Assembly (NCBI RefSeq): GCF_024355225.1
Contig: NZ_VCNH01000008.1
Location: 1,240,001-1,304,000 of the forward strand
DNA: 64,000 nucleotides
Direction of reading: 5' to 3'
DNA from: Roseovarius sp. M141
GTDB taxonomy: Bacteria; Pseudomonadota; Alphaproteobacteria; Rhodobacterales; Rhodobacteraceae
The translations under genes and the position numbers were made by a program. Below are positions 27,595-37,637 of this stretch, piece after piece. The notes below the pieces were generated by a model. That model was not told the DNA's origin and did no database searches. It worked only from the letters and a program-made list of their open reading frames with translations. Within the stretch, counting starts at the first letter, position 1; every line of letters starts with the position of its first letter.

Positions 27595-28788
27595 TCAACC
27601 TTTGACGGCCTTCACGATCTTCTGCGCGCCATCCTTCAGATCGTCCGCAGCAATTACATCCAGCCCGGAATTGTTGATGATCTCCTTGCCCTGCTCGACA
27701 TTCGTGCCCTCCAGGCGCACGACCAGCGGCACTTTCAGGCCGACCTCTTTCACAGCCGCCACAACCCCATCGGCAATCACATCGCAGCGCATGATCCCGC
27801 CGAAGATGTTGACCAGAATGCCTTTGACCTGCGGATCGGAAGTGATGATCTTGAACGCCTCGGTCACTTTTTCCTTGGTTGCCCCGCCGCCCACGTCAAG
27901 GAAGTTGGCGGGCTCGGCGCCGTACAGCTTGATGATGTCCATCGTCGCCATGGCAAGGCCCGCACCGTTGACCATGCAGCCGATTTCGCCGTCCAGCGCG
28001 ATGTAGTTCAGATCGTATTTGGACGCTTCCAGTTCCTTGGCGTTCTCCTCGGTCGTGTCGCGCAGCTCGGCAATGTCGCGGTGGCGATACATGGCGTTGC
28101 CGTCAAAGCTCATCTTGGCATCGAGGCAGCGCAGATCGCCCTTGTCGGTCACGATCAGCGGGTTGATTTCCAGCATCTCCATGTCGTTCTCGATGAACAT
28201 CTTATAAAGCGTGCCCATCAGCGCGACGCATTGCTTGACCTGCGCGCCCTCCAGCCCGAGGTTGAAGGCGATGCGGCGCCCGTGAAACGCCTGATAGCCG
28301 GTCGCCGGATCGACAGACAGACTGAGGATTTTTTCGGGCGTGTTTTCCGCGACCTCTTCGATATCCATGCCGCCCTCGGTCGACGCGACAAAGCTGACGC
28401 GGCTGGTCTGGCGATCCACCAGAAGGGCCAGATACATCTCGGTCTGGATGCCTGCGCCGTCCTCGATATAGATGCGGTTCACTTGCTTGCCCGCCGGGCC
28501 GGTCTGTTTGGTGACCAGCGTGCGGCCCAGCATGCGCTTGGCCTCATTCGCGGCCTCTTCGACGGATTTGGCCAGACGCACGCCGCCGGCCTCGCCTGCG
28601 CCGGATTCCTTGAAGGTGCCCTTGCCGCGCCCGCCGGCGTGGATCTGCGCCTTGACCACCCAGAGGGGGCCGTCCATTTCGCTGGCGGCTGTCTTGGCCT
28701 CTTCTGCGCGCAGAACGACGCGGCCGTCCGACACGGGCGCCCCGTAGGAGCGCAGCAGCGCCTTGGCCTGATACTCGTGGATGTTCAT
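27595..28788 (-). CDS. sucC: Succinate-CoA ligase, beta subunit
   Basis: 397 residues with the ATP-grasp N-terminus ([34 protein letters not shown]) and the C-terminal ligase domain ([23 protein letters not shown]). First gene of the sucCD-odhAB-lpdA run on the minus strand, since the gene upstream is in the opposite orientation. Transcription should start within 28789-28995, where a double palindrome lies (28896-28930). Confidence 0.97.
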   Translation of the reverse strand: MNIHEYQAKALLRSYGAPVSDGRVVLRAEEAKTAASEMDGPLWVVKAQIHAGGRGKGTFKESGAGEAGGVRLAKSVEEAANEAKRMLGRTLVTKQTGPAGKQVNRIYIEDGAGIQTEMYLALLVDRQTSRVSFVASTEGGMDIEEVAENTPEKILSLSVDPATGYQAFHGRRIAFNLGLEGAQVKQCVALMGTLYKMFIENDMEMLEINPLIVTDKGDLRCLDAKMSFDGNAMYRHRDIAELRDTTEENAKELEASKYDLNYIALDGEIGCMVNGAGLAMATMDIIKLYGAEPANFLDVGGGATKEKVTEAFKIITSDPQVKGILVNIFGGIMRCDVIADGVVAAVKEVGLKVPLVVRLEGTNVEQGKEIINNSGLDVIAADDLKDGAQKIVKAVKG

Positions 28789-28895
28789 GGAAGCTGTCCC
28801 GTTTTTCTGTGGTCGGTTCTGATATACATATAACGCTTTGCGGGGATTAAACGGTTTTTTGCCATTCTTGCCGGATAAGGGGCAAAATTCAGAGC

Positions 28896-28930
28896 TTTGT
28901 GATCACAGGCTTCAATCGTGTGATCACAAA
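28896..28930. promoter_or_regulatory. Double TGTGATCACA palindrome, candidate operator of the suc operon
   Basis: TTTGTGATCACA (28896-28907) and TGTGATCACAAA (28919-28930) are exact inverted copies of each other. Each contains the perfect ten-base palindrome TGTGATCACA. Their centres are 21 bp apart, two helical turns, on the same DNA face. They lie about 110-140 bp upstream of sucC and 80-115 bp upstream of the divergent glycosyltransferase gene. The symmetry suggests a dimeric regulator (for example GntR- or CRP-like) binding cooperatively. The protein is not identified. Confidence 0.65.
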
Positions 28931-29009
28931 ATCACCCGCCTTTGTCGTTGCAGGGAATCGAGGGGTGGCTACTGTGCCCGAACCCCGTCCAACAGACGCA
29001 GGAGCCGTC

Positions 29010-30041
29010 ATGTCCAACGATAATCTGCCACCGGCCAGCTGGGGCATTGTGCTGACAGCGCACGAACCGGCGCAATTGCTGCTGGCGAATGTTGGCTGGC
29101 ATATCGGCACTGGCGCGGCGGAGGTGCATGTGTATCTGGATGACCCGGACGACCCTGTTCTGCCGCTGCTGGAGGCCATCCCCGGTGTTTGCGCGGTGCG
29201 CTGCGATGACGCGCACTGGCGCCGCGCTGCCCCGGCCGGGCGGCGCCCGCCCACCCATCGGCGGCGTCAGGCGCTGAACGCCAATCATGCGTTGAAGCGC
29301 TGCGGTGTGGATTGGCTGGTGCATCTGGATGCCGATGAATTTCTGGTGCAGGACCGTCCCTTGGGCGCTGAAATGGCCGCTGTCCGCGAGCTGGAGTGCG
29401 AACTGTATTTCCCGGTGGCCGAGCGCATGTACCTGCCCGGCCCACAGACGTCGATATGGGAGGGCGTCTTTCGGACCTGTACCCGGTCGCTGATACGGCG
29501 CGGTGACGGAATCGACACCGACAGGGTGATTTATGGCGACCATGTCGACTTTCTGGATTTCGGAGTGCTGGGCCATTCGGCAGGCAAATGCGCGGTGCCG
29601 CGGGACGGGGATTATCGGCTTGGCATCCACTGGGCGTTTCGCGGCAAGGGGCGCACGCGGGCGGAACGGTTTCGCAGCACCGCCGCGCGGCTGTTGCATT
29701 TTGACGGGCTGACACGCCTGCAATGGCTGACCAAGCTGCGGCGCTATACCGAATACGATCCGGCCGATTTCAACGTCGCGGCGCACCGGCAGGCGCAGAT
29801 TGATCGGGCCGCAAGCGTCGCCGCCACGCCCGGTGGCTATGAGGCGCTACATGCGGAGTTGAAGGAGATCGGACCCCAGCAGCAGGCCCGCCTGCGCGCA
29901 TTCGGATTGCTGTACGAGACACCGTTCAATCCGACGCCCGTGTTGGGGGACGTGTTGGGAAACCTGCCTGATTTCAGCGTTGAGGCGTTCAATGCAGAGC
30001 TACGCCGCAGATTGCCGGAACGCACCAAGGGTCTGCCGTAA
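29010..30041 (+). CDS. Glycosyltransferase family 2-like protein
   Basis: 343 residues starting MSNDNLPPASWGIVLTAHEP. The DxD-like motif HLDADEFL (about residue 105-112) and the overall pattern fit the Glyco_tranf_2_4 group of glycosyltransferases: an N-terminal WGIVLTAHEPA strand, then LYFPVAERMYLPG and GIHWAFRGKGRTR. There is no membrane helix, so it is cytoplasmic. GGAG precedes the ATG at 29010; an earlier ATG at 28899 lies inside the palindrome and adds no domain. It is transcribed against the TCA genes on either side and separates mdh from sucC. Donor and acceptor unknown. Confidence 0.78.
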   Translation: MSNDNLPPASWGIVLTAHEPAQLLLANVGWHIGTGAAEVHVYLDDPDDPVLPLLEAIPGVCAVRCDDAHWRRAAPAGRRPPTHRRRQALNANHALKRCGVDWLVHLDADEFLVQDRPLGAEMAAVRELECELYFPVAERMYLPGPQTSIWEGVFRTCTRSLIRRGDGIDTDRVIYGDHVDFLDFGVLGHSAGKCAVPRDGDYRLGIHWAFRGKGRTRAERFRSTAARLLHFDGLTRLQWLTKLRRYTEYDPADFNVAAHRQAQIDRAASVAATPGGYEALHAELKEIGPQQQARLRAFGLLYETPFNPTPVLGDVLGNLPDFSVEAFNAELRRRLPERTKGLP

Positions 30042-30083
30042 GCACCGCTTTGCCCGATTGGTACGGCTGCGTTTCGCAAGAAA

Positions 30084-30111
30084 AAGGCCCCGGTCGCAAT
30101 GCCGGGGCCTT
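30084..30111. terminator. Bidirectional terminator between the glycosyltransferase and mdh
   Basis: A ten-base stem AAGGCCCCGG (30084-30093) / CCGGGGCCTT (30102-30111) with an eight-base loop. On the minus strand a T run follows, making it a good rho-independent terminator for mdh. On the plus strand TTCGGTTATTT follows and may stop the glycosyltransferase transcript. Confidence 0.8.
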
Positions 30112-30135
30112 CGGTTATTTCTGAACCGCAGAGGC

Positions 30136-31104
<969 letters not shown>

Positions 31105-31305
31105 TTACCTCCGATTGGCAAAGAATTTCCGCCGTTGAGGTAGTCCTATTTGGCCCCGCGCGCAAGGGTTCTGCGTTGCGCAGGTGGTCGGGTGCGGCCT
31201 GCAAGCGCCTGGTCATTCTGCGCTGCGGCGAGAAAAGCCTTGAACCAATGCGCTGGAAAATGGCATCCCTGCGCAGTAATATTGCAGCCCGAGCAGGAGA
31301 GATCC

Positions 31306-32166
31306 ATGGACTCTGCCACCCGCCCTTACAGGTCCGTCCTTTATATCCCGGCCTCGAAAGAGCGCGCGTTGCAAAAGGCGCGTGATCTGCCCTGCGATGC
31401 GATCATCTTTGATCTGGAGGACGCGGTCGCGCCCGATGCCAAGACCGCCGCGCGTGGCACGCTGGTGCAGGCGCTCAAGGATGGTGGATACGGGCGCCGG
31501 GCCAAGATCGTGCGCATCAACGCCTTGATGACCGAATGGGGGCTGGAGGACGTGCGTGCGCTGAAGGATGCGGGCGCAGATGCGATCCTGCTGCCCAAGG
31601 TGAACACCCGGTCCGACGTCGACAATCTGGCCGATCTGCTGCCCGATACCATGCCGATCTGGGTGATGATGGAAACGCCGGTCAGCGTGTTCAATGCCCG
31701 CGATATCGCGGCGCATGGGCGCGTGACCGGGATGGTGACCGGCACCAATGATCTGACCAAGGATCTGGGCACCCGTACCCGCACCGACCGCCTGCCGCTG
31801 ATGATGGCGCTGCAAACCATCGTCATGGCTGCCCGCGCGGCGCGCGTTGTCGCCATCGACGGAGTTTACAACCGGTTCCGCGACGGCGACGGTCTGATGG
31901 CGGAATGCGAGCAGGGCCGCGATCTGGGTTTTGACGGCAAGACGCTGATCCACCCTGCGCAGATCGAGGGGGCGAACCGGGCCTTTGCGCCGACCGCGTC
32001 CGAGATTGACCTTGCCCGCCGCCAGATCGCGGCGCATGAGTCCAGTCAGGCCTCGGGCGAAGGGGTGGCCGTGGTCGACGGCACGATCGTGGAAAACCTG
32101 CACGTGGTCGCCGCGCGCAGGATACTGGCCAAGGCACAGGTGCTGGCCGAAATGGAGGACGCATGA
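31306..32166 (+). CDS. mcl2: CitE-family (3S)-malyl-CoA thioesterase / malyl-CoA lyase-like
   Basis: 286 residues of the HpcH/HpaI-CitE barrel: YRSVLYIPASKERALQKA, CDAIIFDLEDAVAPD (metal ligand), MMETPVSVFNARDIA, GTNDLTKDLG, and FDGKTLIHPAQIEGANRAFAPT. Size and position (divergent from mdh, upstream of a mesaconyl-CoA hydratase) match my recollection of Rhodobacter sphaeroides mcl2, whose product hydrolyses (3S)-malyl-CoA to malate in the ethylmalonyl-CoA pathway. AGGAGA precedes the ATG at 31306. The alternative is a lyase acting on malyl- or methylmalyl-CoA; sequence alone does not settle it. The stop overlaps the next gene. Confidence 0.82.
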   Translation: MDSATRPYRSVLYIPASKERALQKARDLPCDAIIFDLEDAVAPDAKTAARGTLVQALKDGGYGRRAKIVRINALMTEWGLEDVRALKDAGADAILLPKVNTRSDVDNLADLLPDTMPIWVMMETPVSVFNARDIAAHGRVTGMVTGTNDLTKDLGTRTRTDRLPLMMALQTIVMAARAARVVAIDGVYNRFRDGDGLMAECEQGRDLGFDGKTLIHPAQIEGANRAFAPTASEIDLARRQIAAHESSQASGEGVAVVDGTIVENLHVVAARRILAKAQVLAEMEDA

Positions 32167-32717
32167 TGGGCATTGCCATTCTGATACTGGGCCTCGCGCT
32201 GTGGTGCGCCGGGCATTTCTTTAAACGCGCGGCGCCGGATGCGCGCGCGGGGATGGGTGCCAAGGCGCGCGGGCCGATCACGCTGGTTCTGCTGGCCGGA
32301 GTGGTCCTGATGGTCATCGGCTATCGCATGTCCGATGGCGCCTACTTCTGGGGCCGTCAGCCGGCGACGGTGGGCATCAACAATCTGCTCATGCTGCTGT
32401 CGATCTACCTGTTCGCCGCTGCGGGTATGAAAACCGCGCTGGCGCGCAAGATGCGTCACCCAATGCTGGCGGGCGTCAAGGTCTGGGCGCTGGCACATCT
32501 GCTGGTGAACGGCGATGTCGCGTCCTTCATCCTCTTTGGCGGGCTGCTGGCCTGGGCGGTTGCCGAGATGATCGTGATCAACCGCGCCGAACCCGACTGG
32601 ACCAAGCCGCCTGCCGCGCCGCGGCGCAAGGAGGTGATTGCAGTTGTGGCCAGTGTGGTGCTCTATGCCGTGATCGCATTTGTGCACAACGCGCTGGGCT
32701 ACCCCGTATTTGGATGA
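32163..32717 (+). CDS. NnrU-family membrane protein
   Basis: 184 residues with six likely membrane helices (about 3-17, 39-56, 74-93, 105-122, 123-138 and 158-176). AGHFFKRAAPDARAGMG and KMRHPMLAGVKVWALAHLLVNGD match the NnrU pattern. NnrU proteins are linked with nitric oxide/nitrite reduction in some rhodobacters and with tetrapyrrole/carotenoid enzymes elsewhere, but no denitrification genes are visible here. The ATG overlaps the mcl2 stop; a second ATG follows immediately. Confidence 0.82.
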   Translation: MMGIAILILGLALWCAGHFFKRAAPDARAGMGAKARGPITLVLLAGVVLMVIGYRMSDGAYFWGRQPATVGINNLLMLLSIYLFAAAGMKTALARKMRHPMLAGVKVWALAHLLVNGDVASFILFGGLLAWAVAEMIVINRAEPDWTKPPAAPRRKEVIAVVASVVLYAVIAFVHNALGYPVFG

Positions 32718-32724
32718 GGATGTC

Positions 32725-32928
32725 ATGAAACTGTATCGCTTTCTCAGCGCCGACGACACATCGGCCTTCTGCCACAAGGTGACGGACGCGCTGAACAAGG
32801 GCTGGGAGCTGTATGGCAGCCCGACTCAAGGCTTTGATGCGGCCAACGGCGTGATGCGCTGCGGCCAGGCCGTGACCAAGGACGCGCCTGGCGTCTACAC
32901 CCCTGACACGAAACTGGGCGAGCAGTAG
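32725..32928 (+). CDS. DUF1737 small protein
   Basis: 67 residues: KLYRFLSADDTSAFCHKVTDALNKGWELYGSPTQGFDA. The pattern of a short protein with an NKGWELYGSP core matches DUF1737, function unknown. GAGGA precedes the ATG at 32725. It lies 7 bases after the NnrU-like gene and 2 bases before mch, so it belongs to the mcl2-mch transcript. Soluble, no signal peptide. Confidence 0.8.
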   Translation: MKLYRFLSADDTSAFCHKVTDALNKGWELYGSPTQGFDAANGVMRCGQAVTKDAPGVYTPDTKLGEQ

Positions 32929-32930
32929 AC

Positions 32931-33965
32931 ATGACGAAGACCAAGACAAATCCGGGCCGCTTCTTTGAGGATTACTCGGTCGGGCAAGTGATCGAACATG
33001 CCGTGCCGCGCACCGTATCGGGCGGCGAGCGGGCGCTGTATCATGCGCTGTATCCGGCGCGCCATGCGCTGTATTCGTCGGATGAATTCGCGCGGTCCTG
33101 CGGGCTGGATGGCGCGCCGCTGGACGATCTGGCAGCCTTCCATGTCGTGTTCGGCAAGACGGTGCCGGACATCTCGCTGAACGCGCTGGCCAATCTGGGC
33201 TATGCCGAGGGGCGCTGGCTGCGCCCGGTCCATGCGGGCGATACGCTGCGTTCGGTGTCCGAGGTGATCGGGCTGAAGCAGAATTCGAACGGCAAATCCG
33301 GCGTCGTCTGGGTGCGCACGAAGGGATTCAACCAGCACAGCGAGGTGGTGCTGGATTATGTGCGCTGGGTGATGGTCAAAAAGCGCGACACGGACGCGCC
33401 CGCGCCCGAAACGGTGATCCCCGATCTGGCGCCCGCGCTGGCGGCCGATCAACTGGTCATTCCGGACGGACTGGATTTCACGAACTATGATTTCACGCTG
33501 GCCGGCGAGCCGCATCGCTGGGGCGACTATGCCGTGGGCGAGGTGATCGACCATGTCGATGGCGTCACGATTGAAGAGGCCGAGCATATGCTGGCCACCC
33601 GCCTGTGGCAGAACACCGCCAAGGTGCATTTCGATTCGACGGCGCGCGATGGCGGGCGGCTGATCTATGGCGGGCATGTCATCTCGATGGCGCGCGCGCT
33701 CAGCTTCAACGGGCTGGCGAATGCGCAGATCATTGCCGGGCTCAATGGCGGCGCGCATGCCAACCCGTGTCATTCCGGCGACACGGTGCGCGCCTGGAGC
33801 GAGGTTCTGGACCGCGCCGAGACCGCCGCGCCGGGCGTCGGTGCGCTGCGCCTGCGGCTGGTGGCGACCAAGGGCGGCACGGCAGGCGCGTTGAAGGGGG
33901 AGGATGGCCGGTATCTGCCGGATGTTCTGCTAGACCTCGACTATTGGGCGCTGGTGCCGATGTGA
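32931..33965 (+). CDS. mch: Mesaconyl-CoA hydratase (beta-methylmalyl-CoA dehydratase)
   Basis: Interconverts mesaconyl-CoA and beta-methylmalyl-CoA in the ethylmalonyl-CoA pathway. 344 residues made of two MaoC-like hot-dog domains: RFFEDYSVGQVIEHAVPRTVSGGE at the start, and HRWGDYAVGEVIDHVDGVTIEEAEHMLATRL from about residue 195, then LIYGGHVISMARALSFNGL. The start follows the DUF1737 stop by two bases. Its neighbourhood with mcl2 and mdh is the arrangement I recall in Rhodobacter sphaeroides, which supports the assignment. Confidence 0.88.
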   Translation: MTKTKTNPGRFFEDYSVGQVIEHAVPRTVSGGERALYHALYPARHALYSSDEFARSCGLDGAPLDDLAAFHVVFGKTVPDISLNALANLGYAEGRWLRPVHAGDTLRSVSEVIGLKQNSNGKSGVVWVRTKGFNQHSEVVLDYVRWVMVKKRDTDAPAPETVIPDLAPALAADQLVIPDGLDFTNYDFTLAGEPHRWGDYAVGEVIDHVDGVTIEEAEHMLATRLWQNTAKVHFDSTARDGGRLIYGGHVISMARALSFNGLANAQIIAGLNGGAHANPCHSGDTVRAWSEVLDRAETAAPGVGALRLRLVATKGGTAGALKGEDGRYLPDVLLDLDYWALVPM

Positions 33966-34024
33966 CATCGGGCGCGGGGGCGCTATGCTTTGATCCCTGT
34001 CGCGTGTGGCGGGCCGGGGATTTT

Positions 34025-34052
34025 GAGTATTTTGGGAACATTGAAAGGGCAG
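34025..34052 (+). repeat. Second copy of a 28-bp intergenic element (upstream of dut)
   Basis: Begins GAGTATTTTGGGAACATTG and ends GGGCAG. It matches 20964-20991 at 26 of 28 positions. Here it sits directly in front of dut and supplies its AAAGG ribosome binding site. Confidence 0.65.
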
Positions 34053-34056
34053 GCGT

Positions 34057-34512
34057 ATGGTGACGGTAACGCTGTGCTGGGACGATGGCGCGGACCGCAA
34101 TCTGGGCCTGCCCGTCTATGCCAGCAGCGGCGCGGCCGGGGCGGATCTGCGCGCGAATTTTCCCGGTGGCGCGGGTGTGGTTCTGGCGCCGGGCGCGCGG
34201 GCGCTGGTCCCGACGGGGCTGCGGCTGGCGATTCCCGAGGGGTATGAGGTGCAGATCAGGCCACGGTCGGGGCTGGCGCTGAGACATGGTGTGACGTTGG
34301 CGAATGCACCGGGCACGATCGACAGCGACTATCGAGGGCCGCTGGGCGTGATTTTGATCAATCAGGGCGCCGCGCCGTTCGAGGTTGCGCATGGCGCGCG
34401 GATTGCGCAGATGGTCGTGGCGCCGGTTGTCGTGGCGGAATTCGCGCTGGCCGAGGCGCTGGCGGACACCGCGCGCGGCACGGGCGGCTTTGGTTCGACC
34501 GGGGTCGGCTGA
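34057..34512 (+). CDS. dut: dUTP diphosphatase
   Basis: Hydrolyses dUTP to dUMP to keep uracil out of DNA and to supply dTMP. 151 residues with the five trimeric dUTPase motifs: [43 protein letters not shown] and the C-terminal [10 protein letters not shown]. The stop shares a base with the start of the MoeB-like gene. Confidence 0.97.
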   Translation: MVTVTLCWDDGADRNLGLPVYASSGAAGADLRANFPGGAGVVLAPGARALVPTGLRLAIPEGYEVQIRPRSGLALRHGVTLANAPGTIDSDYRGPLGVILINQGAAPFEVAHGARIAQMVVAPVVVAEFALAEALADTARGTGGFGSTGVG

Positions 34513-35558
34513 TGCTGCTGGTTTTCATCCTTGCTGGCGCGCTTTGGGGTTTGGGGGCGCTATTGGGTACGGCCGGGCGGATGCGCTGGGGGATGATCGG
34601 ATGCTTGTGGGTCGGCGTCGTGCTGTTGCATCTGGTGCAGCCTGTAGCCTCGCCCTTGCGGGTTGCGACTGGCGGTAGTGCGGCGCCTTGGCTGCTGCTG
34701 GGCGGGTTTGCGGCGTTGGTGCTGCTCTATCGTGCCGGGTTGCGCCGGGTGCGTGCGCGGGCCGGGGCAGGCGAGGCGCCGGTCGCGCGCAGCGGCGCCT
34801 TTTCGGATGCCGAACTGGAACGCTATGCGCGGCATATCATTCTGCGCGAGGTTGGCGGGCCGGGGCAGAAGGCGCTGAAAAATGCCCGCGTTCTGGTGAT
34901 TGGCGCGGGCGGTCTGGGATCGCCGGTGATGAGCTATCTGGGCGCGGCGGGTGTCGGCACCATCGGCGTGATCGACGACGACGTCGTCGACCTGTCGAAC
35001 CTTCAACGGCAGGTGATCCACCGCGACGCGGATATCGGCACGCCCAAGGTTCATTCCGCCGCCGCCGCCGTGCGCGCGCTGAACCCGCATGTCGACATGC
35101 GCCCCTACGCGCGCCGCCTGACAGAAGACATCGCTGCCGATCTGTTTGCCGAATATGACATAATCCTAGATGGCACCGATAATTTTGCCACCCGCCATCT
35201 GGTGAACCGCACTGCCGTCGCCACCGGAAAGCCGCTGATTTCGGGCGCGCTGACCCAATGGGAGGGGCAGTTGAGCGTGTTCGATCCCGCCAGTGGTGCG
35301 CCCTGCTATGCCTGCATTTTCCCCGACATTCCGGCCGAGGGGTTGGCGCCGTCCTGCGCAGAGGCGGGCGTGATGGGGCCGCTGCCGGGCGTCATCGGCG
35401 CGATGATGGCGGGCGAAGCGATCAAGCTGATTACCGGCGCGGGCGCGACGCTGCGCGGGACGCTGCTGATCTATGACGCACTCTATTCGGATGCGCGCCG
35501 CATAGATATCAAACGCCGCGACGATTGTTCGGTCTGCGGCACCAAGGAGGTCACATGA
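34512..35558 (+). CDS. MoeB/ThiF-family adenylyltransferase with a membrane-anchored N-terminus
   Basis: The C-terminal 250 residues are an E1-like enzyme that adenylates a ubiquitin-like sulfur carrier: YARHIILREVGGPGQKAL, nucleotide-binding VIGAGGLGSPVMSYL, RQVIHRDADIGTPK, and zinc-binding CYAC and CSVC pairs. It lacks the rhodanese domain of longer homologues. The first 80 residues add three hydrophobic segments (about 2-20, 27-47, 60-75), not part of classic MoeB. The product probably serves molybdopterin or thiamine synthesis; which carrier protein it loads cannot be seen. The stop overlaps the oligopeptidase start (ATGA). Confidence 0.85.
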   Translation: MLLVFILAGALWGLGALLGTAGRMRWGMIGCLWVGVVLLHLVQPVASPLRVATGGSAAPWLLLGGFAALVLLYRAGLRRVRARAGAGEAPVARSGAFSDAELERYARHIILREVGGPGQKALKNARVLVIGAGGLGSPVMSYLGAAGVGTIGVIDDDVVDLSNLQRQVIHRDADIGTPKVHSAAAAVRALNPHVDMRPYARRLTEDIAADLFAEYDIILDGTDNFATRHLVNRTAVATGKPLISGALTQWEGQLSVFDPASGAPCYACIFPDIPAEGLAPSCAEAGVMGPLPGVIGAMMAGEAIKLITGAGATLRGTLLIYDALYSDARRIDIKRRDDCSVCGTKEVT

Positions 35559-37567
35559 CCAATCCGCTTCTGGGCGCATGGGATACCCCCTTTGCCGTCG
35601 CCCCGTTCGACCGCATCGATGACGCCGATTTCGCCCCCGCGCTGGAGACAGCCCTGACGCTGGCCCGCGCCGAGATTTTGGCGATTGCGAAAACGCCCGA
35701 GGCACCGACATTTGCCAACACAATCGAGGCGCTGGAGGCATCGGGCAAGGCGCTGGACAAGGTGCTGAGCGTCTTTTTCACCGTTGCCGGGGCCGATAGT
35801 AATCCGGTGCGCCAAGCGCTGCAACGTGACTTTGCGCCCAAGCTGGCGGCGTATTCGTCGTGGCTGTATGCACAAAAGCCGCTTTTCGCCCGCATCGGGG
35901 TGCTTTGGGAGCAGCGCGAGGCGCTGGGTCTGAGCGAGGAGCAGGCGCGCGTGCTGATGCTGACCCATCGCAGTTTCATGCGTCACGGCGCCGCGTTGAG
36001 CGGCGCGGCCGAGGCGCGGATGCAGGCGATTATGGCGCGGCTGGCTGAACTGGGCACGGCGTTTACCCAGAACCTGCTGGCTGACGAGGCCGACTGGTAT
36101 ATGGAACTGGCCGAGGCGGATCTGGAGGGATTGCCCGATTTCCTGATCCGCAATGCGCGCGCGGCGGGCAGCGAGCAGGGTTTGCAGAGGCCAATCATCA
36201 CCTTGTCGCGGTCGCTGATCGTGCCGTTCCTGCAATTCTCGCCGCGCCGCGATCTGCGCAAGCGGGCGTTTGACGCGTGGACCGCCCGGGGGGCCAATGG
36301 CGGCGAGACGGATAACCGCGGAATTGCGGCTGAAACGCTGGCGCTGCGCGACGAGCGCGCAAAGCTGCTGGGTTATGACAGCTTTGCTGACTTCAAGCTG
36401 GAAACGGAGATGGCCAAGACGCCGGACGCCGTGCGCAACCTTTTGATGCAGGTCTGGACGCCGGCCAAGGCACAGGCGGATCGCGACGCGAAGGTCCTGA
36501 CCGAAATGATGCGCGCCGATGGCGTCAATGCCGATCTGGCGCCGTGGGATTGGCGGTATTATGCGGAGAAACGCAGGCAGGCCGAGCATGATCTGGATGA
36601 GTCCGAGCTGAAGCCCTACCTGCAGCTGGACCGCATGATCGAGGCGGCGTTCGCCTGCGCGAACCGCTTGTTCGGGCTGGAGTTCAAGCCGGTGCAAATC
36701 CCGCTCTACCATCCCGATTGCAGGGCTTGGGAGGTGACGCGCGACGGCGCGCATATCGCCGTCTTCATCGGCGATTATTTCGCGCGCGCCCCCAAACGGT
36801 CGGGCGCGTGGTGCAGTGCGATGCGCGGGCAGGCGAAATTCCCCGAGAAACAGGGGCCGGTTGTCATCAATGTGTGCAACTTTGCCAAGGGCGATCCCGC
36901 GCTGCTGAGCTATGACGACGCGCGCACGCTGTTCCACGAATTTGGCCATGCATTGCACCAGATGCTGTCGGACGTAACCTACGAAAGCGTCAGTGGCACA
37001 TCGGTCGCGCGCGATTTCGTGGAACTGCCCAGCCAGTTGTTCGAGCATTGGCTGGAGGTCCCCGAGGTGCTGGGCGAATTTGCCACCCACGCCGACACGG
37101 GCGAGGCGATGCCGCAGAATTTTCTGCAAAAGGTGCTGGATGCCGCGACCTTCGATATGGGGTTCCAGACGGTGGAATATGTGGCGTCCGCGTTGGTCGA
37201 TCTCAGCTTTCACGATGGCCCGCCGCCTGCCGACCCAATGCTACGGCAGGCCGACGTGCTGGCGGAAATCGACATGCCAGCGGCGATCACGATGCGCCAT
37301 GCGGTGCCGCAATTTGCGCATGTGTTCGCCGGCGACGGGTACAGCTCGGGCTATTACAGCTACATGTGGTCCGAGGTGATGGATGCCGACGCCTTCGCGT
37401 CGTTTGAGGAGGCGGGCGGTGCATTCGATCCAGAGCGCGCCCGCGCGCTGGAGGAGCATATCCTGTCGCGCGGCGGATCGGCTGATGCCGAGGCGCTGTA
37501 TCTGGCGTTCCGCGGGAAATTGCCGGGCGTCGAGGCGCTGCTGAAGGGGCGGGGGCTGGACGCATGA
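35555..37567 (+). CDS. M3-family zinc oligopeptidase (oligopeptidase A/Dcp type)
   Basis: Cytoplasmic metallopeptidase of 670 residues that degrades short peptides. The zinc site HEFGH is at residues 461-465 in LFHEFGHALHQML, with the third ligand in the following helix (FVELPSQLFEHW). N-terminal segments DTPFAVAPFDRIDDADFAPALE are typical of the Dcp/PrlC branch. AAGGAGG precedes the ATG, which overlaps the preceding stop. Dcp (dipeptidyl carboxypeptidase) and PrlC are not separable by eye; there is no signal peptide. Confidence 0.92.
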   Translation: MTNPLLGAWDTPFAVAPFDRIDDADFAPALETALTLARAEILAIAKTPEAPTFANTIEALEASGKALDKVLSVFFTVAGADSNPVRQALQRDFAPKLAAYSSWLYAQKPLFARIGVLWEQREALGLSEEQARVLMLTHRSFMRHGAALSGAAEARMQAIMARLAELGTAFTQNLLADEADWYMELAEADLEGLPDFLIRNARAAGSEQGLQRPIITLSRSLIVPFLQFSPRRDLRKRAFDAWTARGANGGETDNRGIAAETLALRDERAKLLGYDSFADFKLETEMAKTPDAVRNLLMQVWTPAKAQADRDAKVLTEMMRADGVNADLAPWDWRYYAEKRRQAEHDLDESELKPYLQLDRMIEAAFACANRLFGLEFKPVQIPLYHPDCRAWEVTRDGAHIAVFIGDYFARAPKRSGAWCSAMRGQAKFPEKQGPVVINVCNFAKGDPALLSYDDARTLFHEFGHALHQMLSDVTYESVSGTSVARDFVELPSQLFEHWLEVPEVLGEFATHADTGEAMPQNFLQKVLDAATFDMGFQTVEYVASALVDLSFHDGPPPADPMLRQADVLAEIDMPAAITMRHAVPQFAHVFAGDGYSSGYYSYMWSEVMDADAFASFEEAGGAFDPERARALEEHILSRGGSADAEALYLAFRGKLPGVEALLKGRGLDA

Positions 37568-37637
37568 TGCCCGGCAACGCGAACTTGCACGGGGGGGCGG
37601 GCGGTGGCATTGTCGTCTGGTCCCAGGGGAGGGTGTG

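Noticed and set aside
32163..32717. NnrU-like gene as evidence for denitrification
   Set aside because: No nir, nor or nnrS genes nearby, and NnrU homologues occur widely outside denitrifiers.
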